A stretch of 64,000 nucleotides of DNA from Aquipseudomonas alcaligenes NBRC 14159 (GCF_000467105.1 NZ_BATI01000031.1:26802-90801), one strand, 5' to 3'. Numbered from the stretch's first letter, positions 1 through 10,662 are shown. Notes: generated by a model from the sequence alone, not told the origin. Numbers and translations are program-made.

Positions 1-563
1 TGCAGCTGATCGCTGCCGGCGGCGCGCAATGCCGCGGCGCTGTAGACCAGCCAGCGTTCGCCGACCTTGTAGGCCTCGACGGCTGGCTGCTGGCCATTTT
101 CCAGGCGGCGCAGCATGTCCAGCGCGGCGAAATTCATCGGGCCGCTGCGGCCGACATCCAGCGCGGCGCGTGCCGGCAGGTTGATGTGGGCATCGACCAC
201 GCCCTGCCAGTGCTGCAGGCCGCGTTCGGCGGTGCCGATCAGGCTGCGGTCGCCGCTCTGCAGCGCGGCGAGTAGCGCCGGGTCGTTGGCAGCGGCCTGG
301 GTGTCGGCCAGCAGTTGCTGCTGCGCCTGTTGCAAGGCGCTTGCTTGGCTGCCGCCCCAGGCTTCGACCAGCTGTTGTTGCTGCTGTTTGCCGCTGCCGC
401 TGAGGCCGAAGCCGAGCAGCGCGCAGGCCAGCACCAGGCCGCCCAGTGCGGCAATGGCGCCTGGCAGCAGCGCCTGCGAGTCATTGCCGGTGTTGGCTGC
501 CGGCTTGGTCGGAGCGGCGGCGATGAGTGGTTCGTTATCCTTGGCTGCACGCTTGAGTTTCAC
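1..563 (-). CDS. algC: Phosphomannomutase/phosphoglucomutase AlgC, long form, N-terminal part (cut by window edge)
   Basis: Partial gene running off the left edge. A GTG start at 563 follows GGGAG at a good distance, and the frame is open to position 1. The visible ~187 residues begin VKLKRAAKDNEPLIAAA, then a hydrophobic helix (about residues 33-52) and a Gln/Ala-rich stretch. This matches the membrane-anchored N-terminal extension found on the long AlgC form of pseudomonads rather than the catalytic core, which would lie outside the window. AlgC interconverts mannose/glucose 6- and 1-phosphates for alginate and LPS precursors. It lies 38 bp downstream of dut in the same direction, as in P. 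aeruginosa (coaBC-dut-algC). The identity rests on gene order and this extension. Confidence 0.8.
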   Translation of the reverse strand, partial: MKLKRAAKDNEPLIAAAPTKPAANTGNDSQALLPGAIAALGGLVLACALLGFGLSGSGKQQQQQLVEAWGGSQASALQQAQQQLLADTQAAANDPALLAALQSGDRSLIGTAERGLQHWQGVVDAHINLPARAALDVGRSGPMNFAALDMLRRLENGQQPAVEAYKVGERWLVYSAAALRAAGSDQL

Positions 564-601
564 GCAACGTCTCCCTGGCAATTCATCCCGAGCGGGCGGG
601 G

Positions 602-1057
602 TCAGTGGCTACCGGAGTGGCCGAAGCCGCCGGCGCCGCGCTGGCTGGCGTCGAATTCCTCGACCAGCTCGAAATGCGCCTGTACCACCGGTACCAGCAC
701 CAGCTGGGCGATGCGCTCGCCGACGGCGATGGTGAAGGGCGTCTGGCCGCGGTTCCAGCAGGACACCATCAGCTCGCCCTGGTAATCCGAGTCGATCAGG
801 CCGACCAGGTTGCCGAGCACGATGCCGTGCTTATGGCCCAGCCCCGAGCGCGGCAGGATCAGCGCGGCCAGGCCGGGATCGCCGATATATACGGACAGGC
901 CGGTGGGGATCAGCAGGGTCTGACCCGGCTCGAGGACGCTGTCCTCCTTGAGCATGGCGCGCAGATCGAGGCCGGCGGAGCCGGGGGTCGCATAGTGCGG
1001 CAGGGGAAAATCGCTGCCCAGGCGCGGGTCGAGGATCTTGGCTTGCAGAGCGTGCAT
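602..1057 (-). CDS. dut: dUTP diphosphatase
   Basis: 151 aa, the usual length of trimeric dUTPases. It hydrolyses dUTP to dUMP and pyrophosphate, keeping uracil out of DNA and supplying dTMP synthesis. The five family motifs are visible: [10 protein letters not shown] (motif 1), [11 protein letters not shown] (motif 2), [11 protein letters not shown] (motif 3), [11 protein letters not shown] (motif 4) and the glycine-rich C-terminal [10 protein letters not shown] (motif 5). It lies 24 bp downstream of coaBC and upstream of algC on the same strand, so the three are probably cotranscribed. Confidence 0.97.
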   Translation of the reverse strand: MHALQAKILDPRLGSDFPLPHYATPGSAGLDLRAMLKEDSVLEPGQTLLIPTGLSVYIGDPGLAALILPRSGLGHKHGIVLGNLVGLIDSDYQGELMVSCWNRGQTPFTIAVGERIAQLVLVPVVQAHFELVEEFDASQRGAGGFGHSGSH

Positions 1058-1081
1058 GGTGGATTCCGTAAACGATGGGTA

Positions 1082-2290
1082 TCAGGCGCGGTTGAGGCGC
1101 TCGGCAATGAAGGCCACCAGTTGGCGGGCGATCTTGCTCTTGCTGGTCTGGGCGAAGGCGCTGGCCTGCAGCTCGCGATCGATCACGGTGATGGCGTTCT
1201 CTTCGCTGTTGAAGCCGATGGTCGGGTTGGCCACATCGTTGGCGACGATCAGGTCGAGGTTCTTGTCCTTCAGCTTGCGCGCAGCATAGTCGAGCAGGTT
1301 CTCGGTTTCTGCGGCAAAGCCCACGCTGAACGGACGATCTTCACGGCCGGCGATGGTGGCGAGGATGTCCGGGTTGCGCACCAGCTGCAGAAGCAGGCCT
1401 TCACCGCTGCTGGGGTCCTTCTTCATTTTCTGGGTGGCCACCACTTCCGGGCGGTAGTCGGCCACGGCAGCGGAGGCGATCAGCAGGTCGCAGGGCATCG
1501 CGGCCTCGCAGGCGGCGAGCATGTCGCGGGCGCTGACCACGTTGATGCGGTTGACCCGGTCCGGTGTCGGCAGGTGCACCGGGCCGGTCACCAGGGTGAC
1601 CTTGGCGCCTGCCTCCACGGCGGCCTCGGCCAGGGCGAAGCCCATCTTGCCGGAGCTGTGGTTGGTGATGTAGCGCACCGGGTCGATGTTTTCCTGGGTC
1701 GGTCCGGCGGTGATCAGTACGTGCTTGCCGGTTAGCGCCTGCCACTGGAAGCAGTCGGCGGCGCGCTGGGCTAGCTCCTCGGCTTCCAGCATGCGGCCGG
1801 GGCCGACGTCGCCGCAGGCCTGGCTGCCGGCAGCCGGGCCGAACAGGTGCAGGCCGCGCTGGGCGAGAATCTCGGCATTGGCCTGGGTGGCGGGGTCGCG
1901 CCACATGGCCTGGTTCATCGCCGGGGCCAGGGCGACCTGGGCGTCGGTGGCCAGCACCAGGGTGGTCAGCAGATCGTCGGCCACGCCCTGAGCCAGGCGC
2001 GCCATGAGGTCGGCGGTGGCCGGGGCGATCAGCACCAGGTCGGCCCACTTGGCCAGTTCGATATGGCCCATGGCGGCTTCGGCCGCCGGATCGAGCAGGT
2101 CGAGGTGCACCGGGTGGCCGGACAGCGCCTGCAGGGTCAGCGGGGTGATGAACTCGCGGCCGCCACGGGTCATGACCACCCGTACTTCGGCGCCCTGGTC
2201 GCGCAGGCGACGGACCAGCTCTGCGCTCTTGTAGGCAGCGATGCCGCCGCCGACGCCCAGGACGATGCGTTTCCGATACAGCCGCTGCAT
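1082..2290 (-). CDS. coaBC: Bifunctional phosphopantothenoylcysteine decarboxylase/phosphopantothenate-cysteine ligase
   Basis: 402 aa from the ATG at 2290 (MQRLYRKRIVLGVGGGIAAY). The open frame continues upstream only because it runs antisense to radC. The N-terminal half is the FMN-dependent CoaC decarboxylase (GGGIAAYKSAELVRRL, then APAMNQAMW around the active-site region). The C-terminal half is CoaB ligase (ITAGPTQENIDPVRYITNHS, SSGKMG and VANDV motifs). Together they convert 4'-phosphopantothenate and cysteine to 4'-phosphopantetheine in CoA synthesis. It is divergent from radC across about 138 bp and heads the coaBC-dut-algC unit. Confidence 0.96.
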   Translation of the reverse strand: MQRLYRKRIVLGVGGGIAAYKSAELVRRLRDQGAEVRVVMTRGGREFITPLTLQALSGHPVHLDLLDPAAEAAMGHIELAKWADLVLIAPATADLMARLAQGVADDLLTTLVLATDAQVALAPAMNQAMWRDPATQANAEILAQRGLHLFGPAAGSQACGDVGPGRMLEAEELAQRAADCFQWQALTGKHVLITAGPTQENIDPVRYITNHSSGKMGFALAEAAVEAGAKVTLVTGPVHLPTPDRVNRINVVSARDMLAACEAAMPCDLLIASAAVADYRPEVVATQKMKKDPSSGEGLLLQLVRNPDILATIAGREDRPFSVGFAAETENLLDYAARKLKDKNLDLIVANDVANPTIGFNSEENAITVIDRELQASAFAQTSKSKIARQLVAFIAERLNRA

Positions 2291-2428
2291 AGGCCTGCCT
2301 TTAATAATGTGGTGTGGATAGCAGCGCGGCGGCGACACCTCCCCAGGCCGGTCACCGCGCCAAAAAAGCCGGGCTAAGATAGCACAGGGCCTGCGCCGGA
2401 ACAGCGGGCCGACGGACAGGGAGATGTC

Positions 2429-3103
2429 ATGAGCATACGCGACTGGCCCGCGGCAGAACGCCCGCGGGAGAAACTGCTGGAACTGGGTGCCGCAGCGCTG
2501 AGCGATGCCGAGCTGCTGGCGATTTTCCTGCGCACCGGGGTGGCCGGGCAGAGCGCGGTGGACCTGGCCCGCCACCTGCTGGCCGATTTCGGCAGCCTGC
2601 GCGCCTTGCTGGAGGCCGACCTGGATTCTTTCAGCCAGCGCCTGGGCCTCGGCCCGGCCAAGTTCGCCCAGCTGCAGGCGGTGCTGGAGATGGGTCGCCG
2701 TCATCTGGCCGAGCGGCTGCGCCGGGATTCCGCGCTGGAAAGTCCGCAGACGGTGCGCGACTACCTCAAGGCGCGCCTGCGCCACGAGCCGCACGAGGTG
2801 TTCGGCTGCCTGTTCCTCGATGCCAAGCACCGGGTGATCTGCTTCGAGGCGCTGTTCTTCGGCTCCATCGACGGCGCCAGCGTTTATCCCCGGCAGGTGG
2901 TCAAGCGCGCGCTGTTCCACAATGCGGCTGCCACCATCCTGGTGCACAACCACCCATCCGGCGTCGCCGAGCCCAGCCAGGCTGATCGCCAGCTGACCGA
3001 GCGACTCAAGGAGGCGCTCGGCCTGATCGAGGTACGTGTGCTCGACCACTTCATCGTCGGTGACGGCGAGCCGCTGTCGATGGCCGAGTTCGGCTGGGTC
3101 TAG
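2429..3103 (+). CDS. radC: RadC family JAB/MPN-domain protein
   Basis: 224 aa, full length for the family. An N-terminal helix-hairpin-helix-like region (about 1-95) is followed by the MPN/JAMM domain with [14 protein letters not shown] (about 172-185), which keeps the metal-binding His-x-His and Asp. The name comes from an E. coli allele later attributed to recG, so the core RadC role is unsettled; a DNA-processing role is usually proposed. It is divergent from coaBC; TAAGAT at 2385-2390 could be its -10 element. Identity as RadC family is secure, function is not. Confidence 0.93.
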   Translation: MSIRDWPAAERPREKLLELGAAALSDAELLAIFLRTGVAGQSAVDLARHLLADFGSLRALLEADLDSFSQRLGLGPAKFAQLQAVLEMGRRHLAERLRRDSALESPQTVRDYLKARLRHEPHEVFGCLFLDAKHRVICFEALFFGSIDGASVYPRQVVKRALFHNAAATILVHNHPSGVAEPSQADRQLTERLKEALGLIEVRVLDHFIVGDGEPLSMAEFGWV

Positions 3104-3128
3104 GGCGGGCGCTGCCCGCCATGCGGCC

Positions 3129-4706
3129 TCAGGGTGCCAGGCGGACCTTGGCGAAATCCTGGCGACCGAAGGGGCTGACCTGGTAGCCGCTGACCCTGTC
3201 GCTGTGCAGGGCGAAGGCGGTGGGATGCGCCAGCGGCAGCCACAGGGCCTGCTGCTGGATCAGCGTCTGCGCCTGGCGATACAGCTCGCTGCGCTGTGCC
3301 TGAGCGCTGGCGGCCTTGCCCTGGCTGATCAGCTGGTCCAGCTGCGGGTCGCAGTAGCGCGCGAAGTTCAGCCCGGACTGCACCGAGGCGCAGGCGAACT
3401 GCGGGGTGAGGAAGTTGTCCGGGTCGCCGTTGTCGCCGGCCCAACCCATGAACAGCAAGTCATGCTCGCCGGCTTTGGCGCGGCGGATCAGCTCGCCCCA
3501 CTCGATCACGCGGATTTCCGCCTGGATGCCGACCTTGGCCAGGTCGGCTTGCAGCAGTTGGGCGCCGAGAGACGGGTTGGGGTTGAGCAGGCTGCCCGAC
3601 GGGCGGGTCCAGATGGTGGTCTTGAAACCGTCCGCCAGACCGGCTTCGGCCAGCAGCGCGCGGGCCCTGGCAGGGTCGTGGGCATAGCCCGGCAGATCCT
3701 TGGCGTAACTCCAGGTGTTCGGCGGGTAGGGGCCGCTGGCCGGCGTGGCGCTGCCCTCGAATACGGCCTTGAGGTAGCTGGCCTTGTCGAAGGCCAGGTT
3801 GATCGCCTGGCGCACCTGCGGCTTGTCCAGCGGTGGGTGCTGGCTGTTGAGGGCGACGAAGGCGGTCATGAACGCCGGGGTCTCATTGACTGCCAGGCGA
3901 CTCTCAGCACGCGCTGCCTGCACATCCTGAGGCTTCGGCGACAGGGCAATCTGGCATTCGCCGCGTCTGAGCCTCTGCAGGCGCACGCTGGCGTCGGGGG
4001 TGATGGCGAACACCAGGCCGTCGACGGCCGGCTTGCCGGCGAAGTAGTCGGGGTTGGCCGCGTAGCGGATCACCGCGTCCTTCTGGAAGCGCTTGAGCAC
4101 GAAGGGGCCGGTGCCGACCGGCTGGGCGTTCAGCTTCTCCGGCGTGCCGTCGGCCAGCAGTTTGGCGGCGTACTCGGCGGAATAGATGGAGGCGAAGCCC
4201 ATGCTCAGGGTGGCGAGGAAGGTGGCGTCCGGGCGCTTGAGGACGAAGCGCACGCTCAGCGGCGTCGGCGCCTCGATGCGCTCGATCAGCGCCGGCCACT
4301 GCATGGACTGGGCGTGCGGATAACCGCTGGCGGCGACCTTGTGCCAGGGGTGGGCCGGGTCGAGCATGCGCTGGAAGCTGAATAGTACGTCGTCGGCGTT
4401 CAGTTCACGGCTCGGCGTGAACCAGGCGGTGCGCTGGAATTTCACTCCCGGGCGCAGCTGGAAGGTCCAGCTCAGGCCGTCGGCGGACACCTCCCAGCGC
4501 TCGGCCAGGCTGGGTACCAGTTGGCCGGCCGTGGCGTCATAGTCCACCAGGCGGTTCATCAGCATGTCGGCCGAGGCGTTGGTGGTGGTCAGCGAGTTGT
4601 ACTGCACCACGTCGAAACCGTCCGGGCTGGCTTCGGTGCAGACGCTGAGAGTGGCGGCCTGGCTTAGCAGCGGGGCGAGCAGCAGGGGCAGGGCGGCGAT
4701 GCGCAT
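3129..4706 (-). CDS. Peptide ABC transporter periplasmic substrate-binding protein (DppA/SBP_bac_5 family)
   Basis: 525 aa with a short Sec signal (MRIAALPLLLAPLLSQAATL, cleavage likely after the SQA-like site at about 17). The mature part is a typical cluster-C binding protein: VCTEASPDGFDVVQYNS near the N-terminus, LAERWEVSADGLSWTFQLR, then PVGTGPFVLKRFQKDAVIRY. It should bind short peptides in the periplasm and deliver them to an ABC permease. No permease or ATPase genes adjoin, so it either shares a Dpp-type translocator or acts alone. GGAGG precedes the ATG. Its position between radC and rpmB matches the equivalent orphan binding protein of P. aeruginosa. Confidence 0.9.
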   Translation of the reverse strand: MRIAALPLLLAPLLSQAATLSVCTEASPDGFDVVQYNSLTTTNASADMLMNRLVDYDATAGQLVPSLAERWEVSADGLSWTFQLRPGVKFQRTAWFTPSRELNADDVLFSFQRMLDPAHPWHKVAASGYPHAQSMQWPALIERIEAPTPLSVRFVLKRPDATFLATLSMGFASIYSAEYAAKLLADGTPEKLNAQPVGTGPFVLKRFQKDAVIRYAANPDYFAGKPAVDGLVFAITPDASVRLQRLRRGECQIALSPKPQDVQAARAESRLAVNETPAFMTAFVALNSQHPPLDKPQVRQAINLAFDKASYLKAVFEGSATPASGPYPPNTWSYAKDLPGYAHDPARARALLAEAGLADGFKTTIWTRPSGSLLNPNPSLGAQLLQADLAKVGIQAEIRVIEWGELIRRAKAGEHDLLFMGWAGDNGDPDNFLTPQFACASVQSGLNFARYCDPQLDQLISQGKAASAQAQRSELYRQAQTLIQQQALWLPLAHPTAFALHSDRVSGYQVSPFGRQDFAKVRLAP

Positions 4707-4850
4707 CGCGGTTCCTCCGAAAGGCGAGAGGCAACCCTAGACCAAAGGCGGCGGGCAGACAATCGACCCAGGCGACGAGCGGTCGGGGTGCCTGCGGCGC
4801 GAAGGGCCGCCGTTTCTGCGGCTATGCTGGTTGGCGGGGCGCGGGAATTC

Positions 4851-4879
4851 TTGCGACTGCCGGGGTGTTCTGGTATAAA
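4851..4879 (+). promoter_or_regulatory. Predicted sigma-70 promoter of rpmB-rpmG
   Basis: TTGCGA (4851-4856) and TATAAA (4874-4879) are separated by 17 bp, which predicts transcription starting near 4886. That gives rpmB a leader of about 140 nt containing two small GC-rich hairpins (around 4946-4961 and 4982-5002), a possible site for ribosomal-protein feedback; the feedback is inference only. Confidence 0.55.
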
Positions 4880-5026
4880 GCAGCGCTCTTTTCTAGGGGC
4901 CCGGTCCAGCGGCAACGCCAAACGCCGGTAAGACCCCCGAGAAACGCGGCGCTGAGCGCCAAATGACTATTGAGTTCAAGCGGCCAACCCATGCCGGGTT
5001 GGGCATGTGGTTTAGAGGGCTGAGGC

Positions 5027-5263
5027 ATGTCGAGAGTCTGTCAAGTTACCGGTAAGGGTCCGGTAACCGGGAACAACGTTTCCCACGCTAACAACAAAAC
5101 CCGTCGTCGTTTCCTGCCGAACCTGCAGCACCATCGCTTCTGGGTCGAGTCCGAGAAGCGCTTCGTGCGTCTGCGCGTTTCCGCCAAGGGCATGCGCATC
5201 ATCGACAAGCGCGGTATCGACGTAGTGCTGTCCGAGCTGCGCGCTCGCGGCGAAAAGGTTTAA
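5027..5263 (+). CDS. rpmB: 50S ribosomal protein L28
   Basis: 78 aa, standard length. It begins [20 protein letters not shown] and contains [20 protein letters not shown], the usual L28 core. It is a structural protein of the large ribosomal subunit. The next gene, rpmG, starts 10 bp downstream, the conserved rpmBG pair. Confidence 0.98.
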   Translation: MSRVCQVTGKGPVTGNNVSHANNKTRRRFLPNLQHHRFWVESEKRFVRLRVSAKGMRIIDKRGIDVVLSELRARGEKV

Positions 5264-5273
5264 GGAGCTAATC

Positions 5274-5429
5274 ATGCGTGAACTGATCCGTTTGGTGTCC
5301 AGCGCCGGTACCGGCCACTTCTACACCACCGACAAGAACAAGCGCACCACTCCGGACAAGATCGAGATCAAGAAATACGATCCGGTCGTCCGTAAGCACG
5401 TGACCTACAAGGAAGCCAAGATCAAGTAA
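5274..5429 (+). CDS. rpmG: 50S ribosomal protein L33
   Basis: 51 aa, from ATG 5274 to TAA 5427-5429, preceded by AAGGAG. The product begins [20 protein letters not shown] and ends [11 protein letters not shown], typical of the L33 form that lacks the zinc-binding cysteines. It is cotranscribed with rpmB and followed directly by a strong intrinsic terminator. Confidence 0.97.
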   Translation: MRELIRLVSSAGTGHFYTTDKNKRTTPDKIEIKKYDPVVRKHVTYKEAKIK

Positions 5430-5452
5430 TTGATCCGGCCCTTGTACGAAGA

Positions 5453-5475
5453 AACCCGCCTCGGCGGGTTTTTTC
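5453..5475 (+). terminator. Intrinsic terminator of rpmB-rpmG
   Basis: AACCCGCC-TC-GGCGGGTT hairpin followed by a run of T, 24 bp after the rpmG stop. Confidence 0.9.
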
Positions 5476-5498
5476 TTGCCTGCGAAAAACTGCGGGCG

Positions 5499-5522
5499 AA
5501 AAAAAGCCCGCGGGCGCGGGCT
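5499..5522 (-). terminator. Intrinsic terminator for the minus-strand cupin gene
   Basis: AGCCCGCG/CGCGGGCT stem; read on the minus strand it ends in a run of T. It lies about 37 bp past the stop of the cupin gene. Confidence 0.8.
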
Positions 5523-5558
5523 AATCAGGGTGATTCTGAATCGAGTGCTCGGCCGGGC

Positions 5559-5921
5559 TCACGCCTTGGCTTCGAAGATCACATAGACCTTGCGGCAGGG
5601 CTCCAGCACTTCCCAGGTGCCCTTGAGGCCGGCCGGGATGACGAAGCGGTCGCCGGCGCGCACGGTCTTGGCATTGCCATCCTGGTCGCGGATTACCGAC
5701 ACGCCCTGGAGAATCTCGCAGTACTCGTGCTCGGTGTAGTTGATCGTCCACTGGCCGACGGCGCCTTCCCAGATGCCCACGTTGAACTGGCCGCAGGGGC
5801 TGCCGTAGTGGTTGCGCACGCTCTGCTCGGGGTCGCCCTTGAGGATCTTCTCGGCGGCCGGGCGATAGTGTTCCGGCGCGGTGGTGACGCTGGCGAAGTC
5901 AATGATCTGGGCGACATTCAT
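5559..5921 (-). CDS. Cupin protein, EutQ/ureidoglycine-aminohydrolase-like (DUF861 type)
   Basis: 120 aa from the ATG at 5921 (MNVAQIIDFASVTTAPEHYR), preceded by AGGA; a longer frame upstream has no ribosome site. A single cupin barrel shows in GIWEGAVGQWTINYTEHEYC and TVRAGDRFVIPAGLKGTW. These proteins are small beta-barrels of mostly unknown substrate. It is divergent from the polyamine-pathway aldehyde dehydrogenase, so a link to amine catabolism is possible but unproven. Confidence 0.8.
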   Translation of the reverse strand: MNVAQIIDFASVTTAPEHYRPAAEKILKGDPEQSVRNHYGSPCGQFNVGIWEGAVGQWTINYTEHEYCEILQGVSVIRDQDGNAKTVRAGDRFVIPAGLKGTWEVLEPCRKVYVIFEAKA

Positions 5922-6139
5922 GGAGTGGGATTCCTGTTGTTGTAGGGCTGTCGATGGTGGCAGTCTATGTTTGATAAAACGAACATTCAAGGCGCCTGAT
6001 CGGGCCTTTGTCAAAAATATTGAAAAGGCGACGCGCTCTGGTTTAGTGTTGTGCGCACGATGGCCGGCAATCGGCCTGGCAGAATAATTGACAGTGCGTG
6101 TTGCCTATTTGCCACACGCTTTCACTGAGGATCTCCCGC

Positions 6140-7633
<1,494 letters not shown>

Positions 7634-7664
7634 GTACGCAGGACGATCTCCTGGTCGTCGGCCA

Positions 7665-7738
7665 TACGGCGTTGCGTCCTCGCTTTTAATGCTCACGTAC
7701 TGCAGTACGCTGCGCTTAAAAGCTGCGGGGCGCCTGAC
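7665..7738. repeat. Imperfect palindromic intergenic repeat centred on GTACTGCAGTAC
   Basis: The perfect 12-bp palindrome GTACTGCAGTAC (7697-7708) sits inside longer imperfect arms (GCGTTGCGTCCTCGC... against ...GGGGCGCC), with CTTTTAA/TTAAAAG close to the centre. It resembles the intergenic palindromic elements scattered through Pseudomonas genomes. It fills much of the 316-bp gap between pauC and the MFS gene; I see no gene there. Confidence 0.6.
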
Positions 7739-7895
7739 TCGCTGACGCTCGCCCTTCGGGCCAGCCTAACGGCTGTTACTCCCGTTGGTCGTTGGTCCTG
7801 GCCTTAGCCCAGAAGACCTTCATCGGTGTTGGGTTAGTTTGACCGTACTTTAAGGTCCGCCCTTCGGGGCCGGCTCCCGAGTGAGCCACACCTGC

Positions 7896-7921
7896 GGCCG
7901 GGTTTCCTTGGGAACCCGGCC
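7896..7921 (+). terminator. Stable hairpin upstream of the MFS gene
   Basis: GGCCGGGTTTCC-TTG-GGAAACCCGGCC-like stem with only a short T-rich tail. It could end transcription from pauC or shape the leader of the MFS gene 29 bp downstream. Confidence 0.5.
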
Positions 7922-7949
7922 GTTTGCTTTGGCCGGAAAGGAATGGGCT

Positions 7950-9092
7950 ATGCGTTGGGGAACCTACTTCGCCGTTACCGCGGCGGTGGTCATCGTCGGG
8001 CTGGCGCTGGGGGTGACCCTGCCGCTGGTGTCGCTGCGCCTGGAGAGTTGGGGCTACGGGCCCTTCGCCATCGGCGTGATGGCGGCGATGCCGGCCGTCG
8101 GCGTGCTGCTCGGGGCGCGTCTGACCGGGCGCCTGGCAGGCGCGCTGGGCACGCCGCGCACCCTGCGCCTGTGTCTGCTGGCCAGCGCCTTCTCGGTCGG
8201 CCTGCTGGCGCTGCTGCCCTATTATCCGCTGTGGCTGCTGCTGCGCCTGCTGATCGGCATTTCCCTGACCGTGGTCTTCGTCCTCGGCGAAAGCTGGATC
8301 AACCAGCTGGTCGAGGAGCGCCTGCGCGGCCGTCTGGTGGCGCTGTACGGCACCTGCTTCGCCCTCAGCCAGCTGGCCGGGCCGCTGGCGCTGACGGTCA
8401 TCGGCAGTGCCAGCGACTTGGGCTTCTGGCTGTCGGTGGCGCTGCTGGTCGGGGGCAGCGCCGTGCTGCTGGGCCATAGCGGCGCACCGCAGGTCGATGC
8501 GCACAGCGCTTCCGGGCGCGGTCTGGGGCTGTTCTGTCGGCGCCTGCCGGCAATTGCCTGGGCCGTGGTGCTATTCGCTGCCTTCGAGTCGATGGTGCTG
8601 ACCCTGCTGCCGGTCTATTTGCTGCGCGAAGGCTTCGCTCAGGAGACGGCGCTGCTGATGGCCAGCGTGGTGGTGGTGGGTGACGCCCTGCTGCAGCTGC
8701 CCATCGGCCTGCTCGCCGACCGGGTGTCGCGCGCCACGCTGTTCCGCGTCTGCGGCGTGCTGCTGCTGTTGTCCAGCCTGGCGATTCCCTCGCTGCTGCA
8801 CACGCCGCTGATCTGGCCGCTGCTGGTGGTGTTCGGGGCCGCCGCCGGCGGGCTCTATACCCTGTCGCTGATCCTGGTCGGGCAGTTCTACCGGGACGAC
8901 GCGCTGGTGCGTGCCAACGCCCATATCGCCCTGCTGTGGGGCGCCGGCTGCCTGCTCGGGCCGCTGTCCACCGGCGCCGCCAGCCAGTGGCTGAGTGGCC
9001 ATGCGCTGCCCCTGCTGATGGCGGCCGGTGCGGCACTGTTCGTCTGGCTGGCCTGGCGCCGTGGGGCGTTCCAGGCGCCGGCGGCTGACTAG
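7950..9092 (+). CDS. MFS transporter
   Basis: 380 aa from the ATG at 7950 (MRWGTYFAVTAAVVIVGLAL) after AAGGA; the longer upstream frame overlaps the leader hairpin. Twelve hydrophobic segments are evident, with a loop ARLTGRLAGALG after helix 2 and a second LADRVSRATLF in the C-terminal half, the two symmetric MFS signatures. It resembles the YcaD/YfkF-like drug-efflux branch. Position matches P. aeruginosa PA5311. The substrate cannot be told from the sequence. Confidence 0.85.
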   Translation: MRWGTYFAVTAAVVIVGLALGVTLPLVSLRLESWGYGPFAIGVMAAMPAVGVLLGARLTGRLAGALGTPRTLRLCLLASAFSVGLLALLPYYPLWLLLRLLIGISLTVVFVLGESWINQLVEERLRGRLVALYGTCFALSQLAGPLALTVIGSASDLGFWLSVALLVGGSAVLLGHSGAPQVDAHSASGRGLGLFCRRLPAIAWAVVLFAAFESMVLTLLPVYLLREGFAQETALLMASVVVVGDALLQLPIGLLADRVSRATLFRVCGVLLLLSSLAIPSLLHTPLIWPLLVVFGAAAGGLYTLSLILVGQFYRDDALVRANAHIALLWGAGCLLGPLSTGAASQWLSGHALPLLMAAGAALFVWLAWRRGAFQAPAAD

Positions 9093-10522
9093 GGCGCCTC
9101 GCTGCTTGGCGTTGTGCTGAGCAGCTCACCCACCGTCTGGCCGACCTGCCGGACCGCCCACTCCAGGTCGGCGGTCATCGCGGTGGCGAAGTTCATGCGC
9201 AGGCAGTTGCGGTACTTGCCGGCGGCGGAAAAGATGCTGCCGGGCGCGATCTGCACCTTGTGCGGCGCCAGCAGGCGATTCAGGCGCTGGCTGTCGAAGC
9301 CCTGCGGCATCTCCACCCAGAGCATGAAGCCGCCCTGCGGCTGGCTGACCCGTGCGGTGGCGGGGAAGTGCTGGCTGACCCAGGCCGTCATCCGCTCGCG
9401 GCCGCGCGCGTACTGGCTGCGCATGCGCCGCAGGTGTGGCTGGTACTGGCCCTCGCCGATGAATTCGGCCAGCGCCAGCTGCGGTAACTGGGCGCTCATG
9501 CCGGTGCTCATGTACTTCATGTGCAGCACCCGCTGCAGGTAACGCCCCGGCGCGATCCAGCCGATGCGCAGGCCCGGCACCAGGGTCTTGGAGAAGGAGC
9601 TGCAGAGCAGCACGCGGCCGTCCTCGTCGAACGACTTGATGGTGCGCGGGCGCGGGTAGCGGTAGGCCAGGTCGCCGTAGATGTCGTCCTCGATGATCGC
9701 CAAGTCGTAACGCTGCGCCAGCTCCAGCAGGGCGCGGCGATTGGTCTCGGGCATGACGTAGCCGAGCGGGTTGTTGCAGGTCGGGGTGAGCTGGATGGCC
9801 TTGATCGGCCACTGCTCCAGGGCCATCTCCAGCGCTTCCAGATTGATGCCGGTGAGCGGGTCGGTGGGCAGCTCCAGGGCCTTCAGGCCGAACCCCTTGA
9901 GCGCCTGCATCACCCCGTGGAAGCTCGGCGAGTCCACCGCGACGATATCGCCGGGCTGGCAGATGGCGCGCAACGCGGCGGACAGCGCTTCGTGGCAGCC
10001 GGTGGTGATGATCAGGTCGTCAGGGGCGATCTGGCAGCCGGAATCCAGCGCCAGGCGCGCTACCTGTTCGCGCAGCAGGACTTCGCCCGCCAGGCTGCCG
10101 TAGCTCAGCTCACGCAGGCCTTGGCGCCGGCTCAGGCGCGACAGGCTGCGCAGCAGCGGCTTGAGCGTGGGCGCATCGATGTCGGGGATGCCACGGCCCA
10201 GCTGCACCAGGTCGGCCTGGGCCGGCGTGTTGACCAGCTCCAGCACCTGGTCCCACTGCGACACGTCGACCGGGCGCTGGGCGGTGCGCCCGACCATGGG
10301 CAGCGCCGGGCGCTGGCGGCTGTGTGGCACGAAGTAGCCGGATTTGGGCCGGGGTTCCACCAGGCCTTCGTCCTCCAGCTCGCGGTAGGCCTGCTGCACG
10401 GTACTCAGGCTGACGCCGTGCTCCTGGCTGAGCACGCGCACCGAGGGCAGGCGGTCGCCGGGGCGGTATAGGCCCTGTTCGATGCGTTCGCCGAGGATCT
10501 CGGCCAGGTTGCGGTAAAGCAT
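9089..10522 (-). CDS. MocR-type regulator (GntR DNA-binding domain fused to aminotransferase domain)
   Basis: 477 aa from the ATG at 10522, preceded by GGAGG. Residues about 1-70 are a GntR winged helix (RPGDRLPSVRVLSQEHGVSLSTVQQAYREL as its core). Residues about 110-470 are a fold-type I aminotransferase-like domain with DDIYGDL and SFSKTLVPGLRIGW, including the PLP lysine. Such proteins sense PLP-linked ligands and bind repeated operators. The divergent 158-bp gap upstream holds several copies of ATACAGAT, the likely operator. The 3' end overlaps the convergent MFS gene by 4 bp. Confidence 0.9.
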   Translation of the reverse strand: MLYRNLAEILGERIEQGLYRPGDRLPSVRVLSQEHGVSLSTVQQAYRELEDEGLVEPRPKSGYFVPHSRQRPALPMVGRTAQRPVDVSQWDQVLELVNTPAQADLVQLGRGIPDIDAPTLKPLLRSLSRLSRRQGLRELSYGSLAGEVLLREQVARLALDSGCQIAPDDLIITTGCHEALSAALRAICQPGDIVAVDSPSFHGVMQALKGFGLKALELPTDPLTGINLEALEMALEQWPIKAIQLTPTCNNPLGYVMPETNRRALLELAQRYDLAIIEDDIYGDLAYRYPRPRTIKSFDEDGRVLLCSSFSKTLVPGLRIGWIAPGRYLQRVLHMKYMSTGMSAQLPQLALAEFIGEGQYQPHLRRMRSQYARGRERMTAWVSQHFPATARVSQPQGGFMLWVEMPQGFDSQRLNRLLAPHKVQIAPGSIFSAAGKYRNCLRMNFATAMTADLEWAVRQVGQTVGELLSTTPSSEAP

Positions 10523-10540
10523 GGCGGCCTCCGTCAGACC

Positions 10541-10662
10541 ATACAGATGACGGCGAAAAACAGCATTCAGTGGGGGCATACAGAATCTGTATGGATCAAA
10601 AGTCCATTCTTTGAATCTGTATCCTGTTTCGTGCGACCCGCATCATGGTCCTCCATACAGAT
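10541..10662. promoter_or_regulatory. Cluster of ATACAGAT repeats, probable MocR operator region
   Basis: Copies at 10541-10548 (ATACAGAT), a perfect 17-bp palindrome CATACAGA-A-TCTGTATG at 10577-10593, the reverse copy ATCTGTAT at 10615-10622, and CATACAGAT at 10654-10662. They lie between the MocR gene and the divergent DUF1127 gene. Multiple direct and inverted repeats are the usual operator form of MocR regulators, so autoregulation and control of the DUF1127 gene are inferred. Confidence 0.7.
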
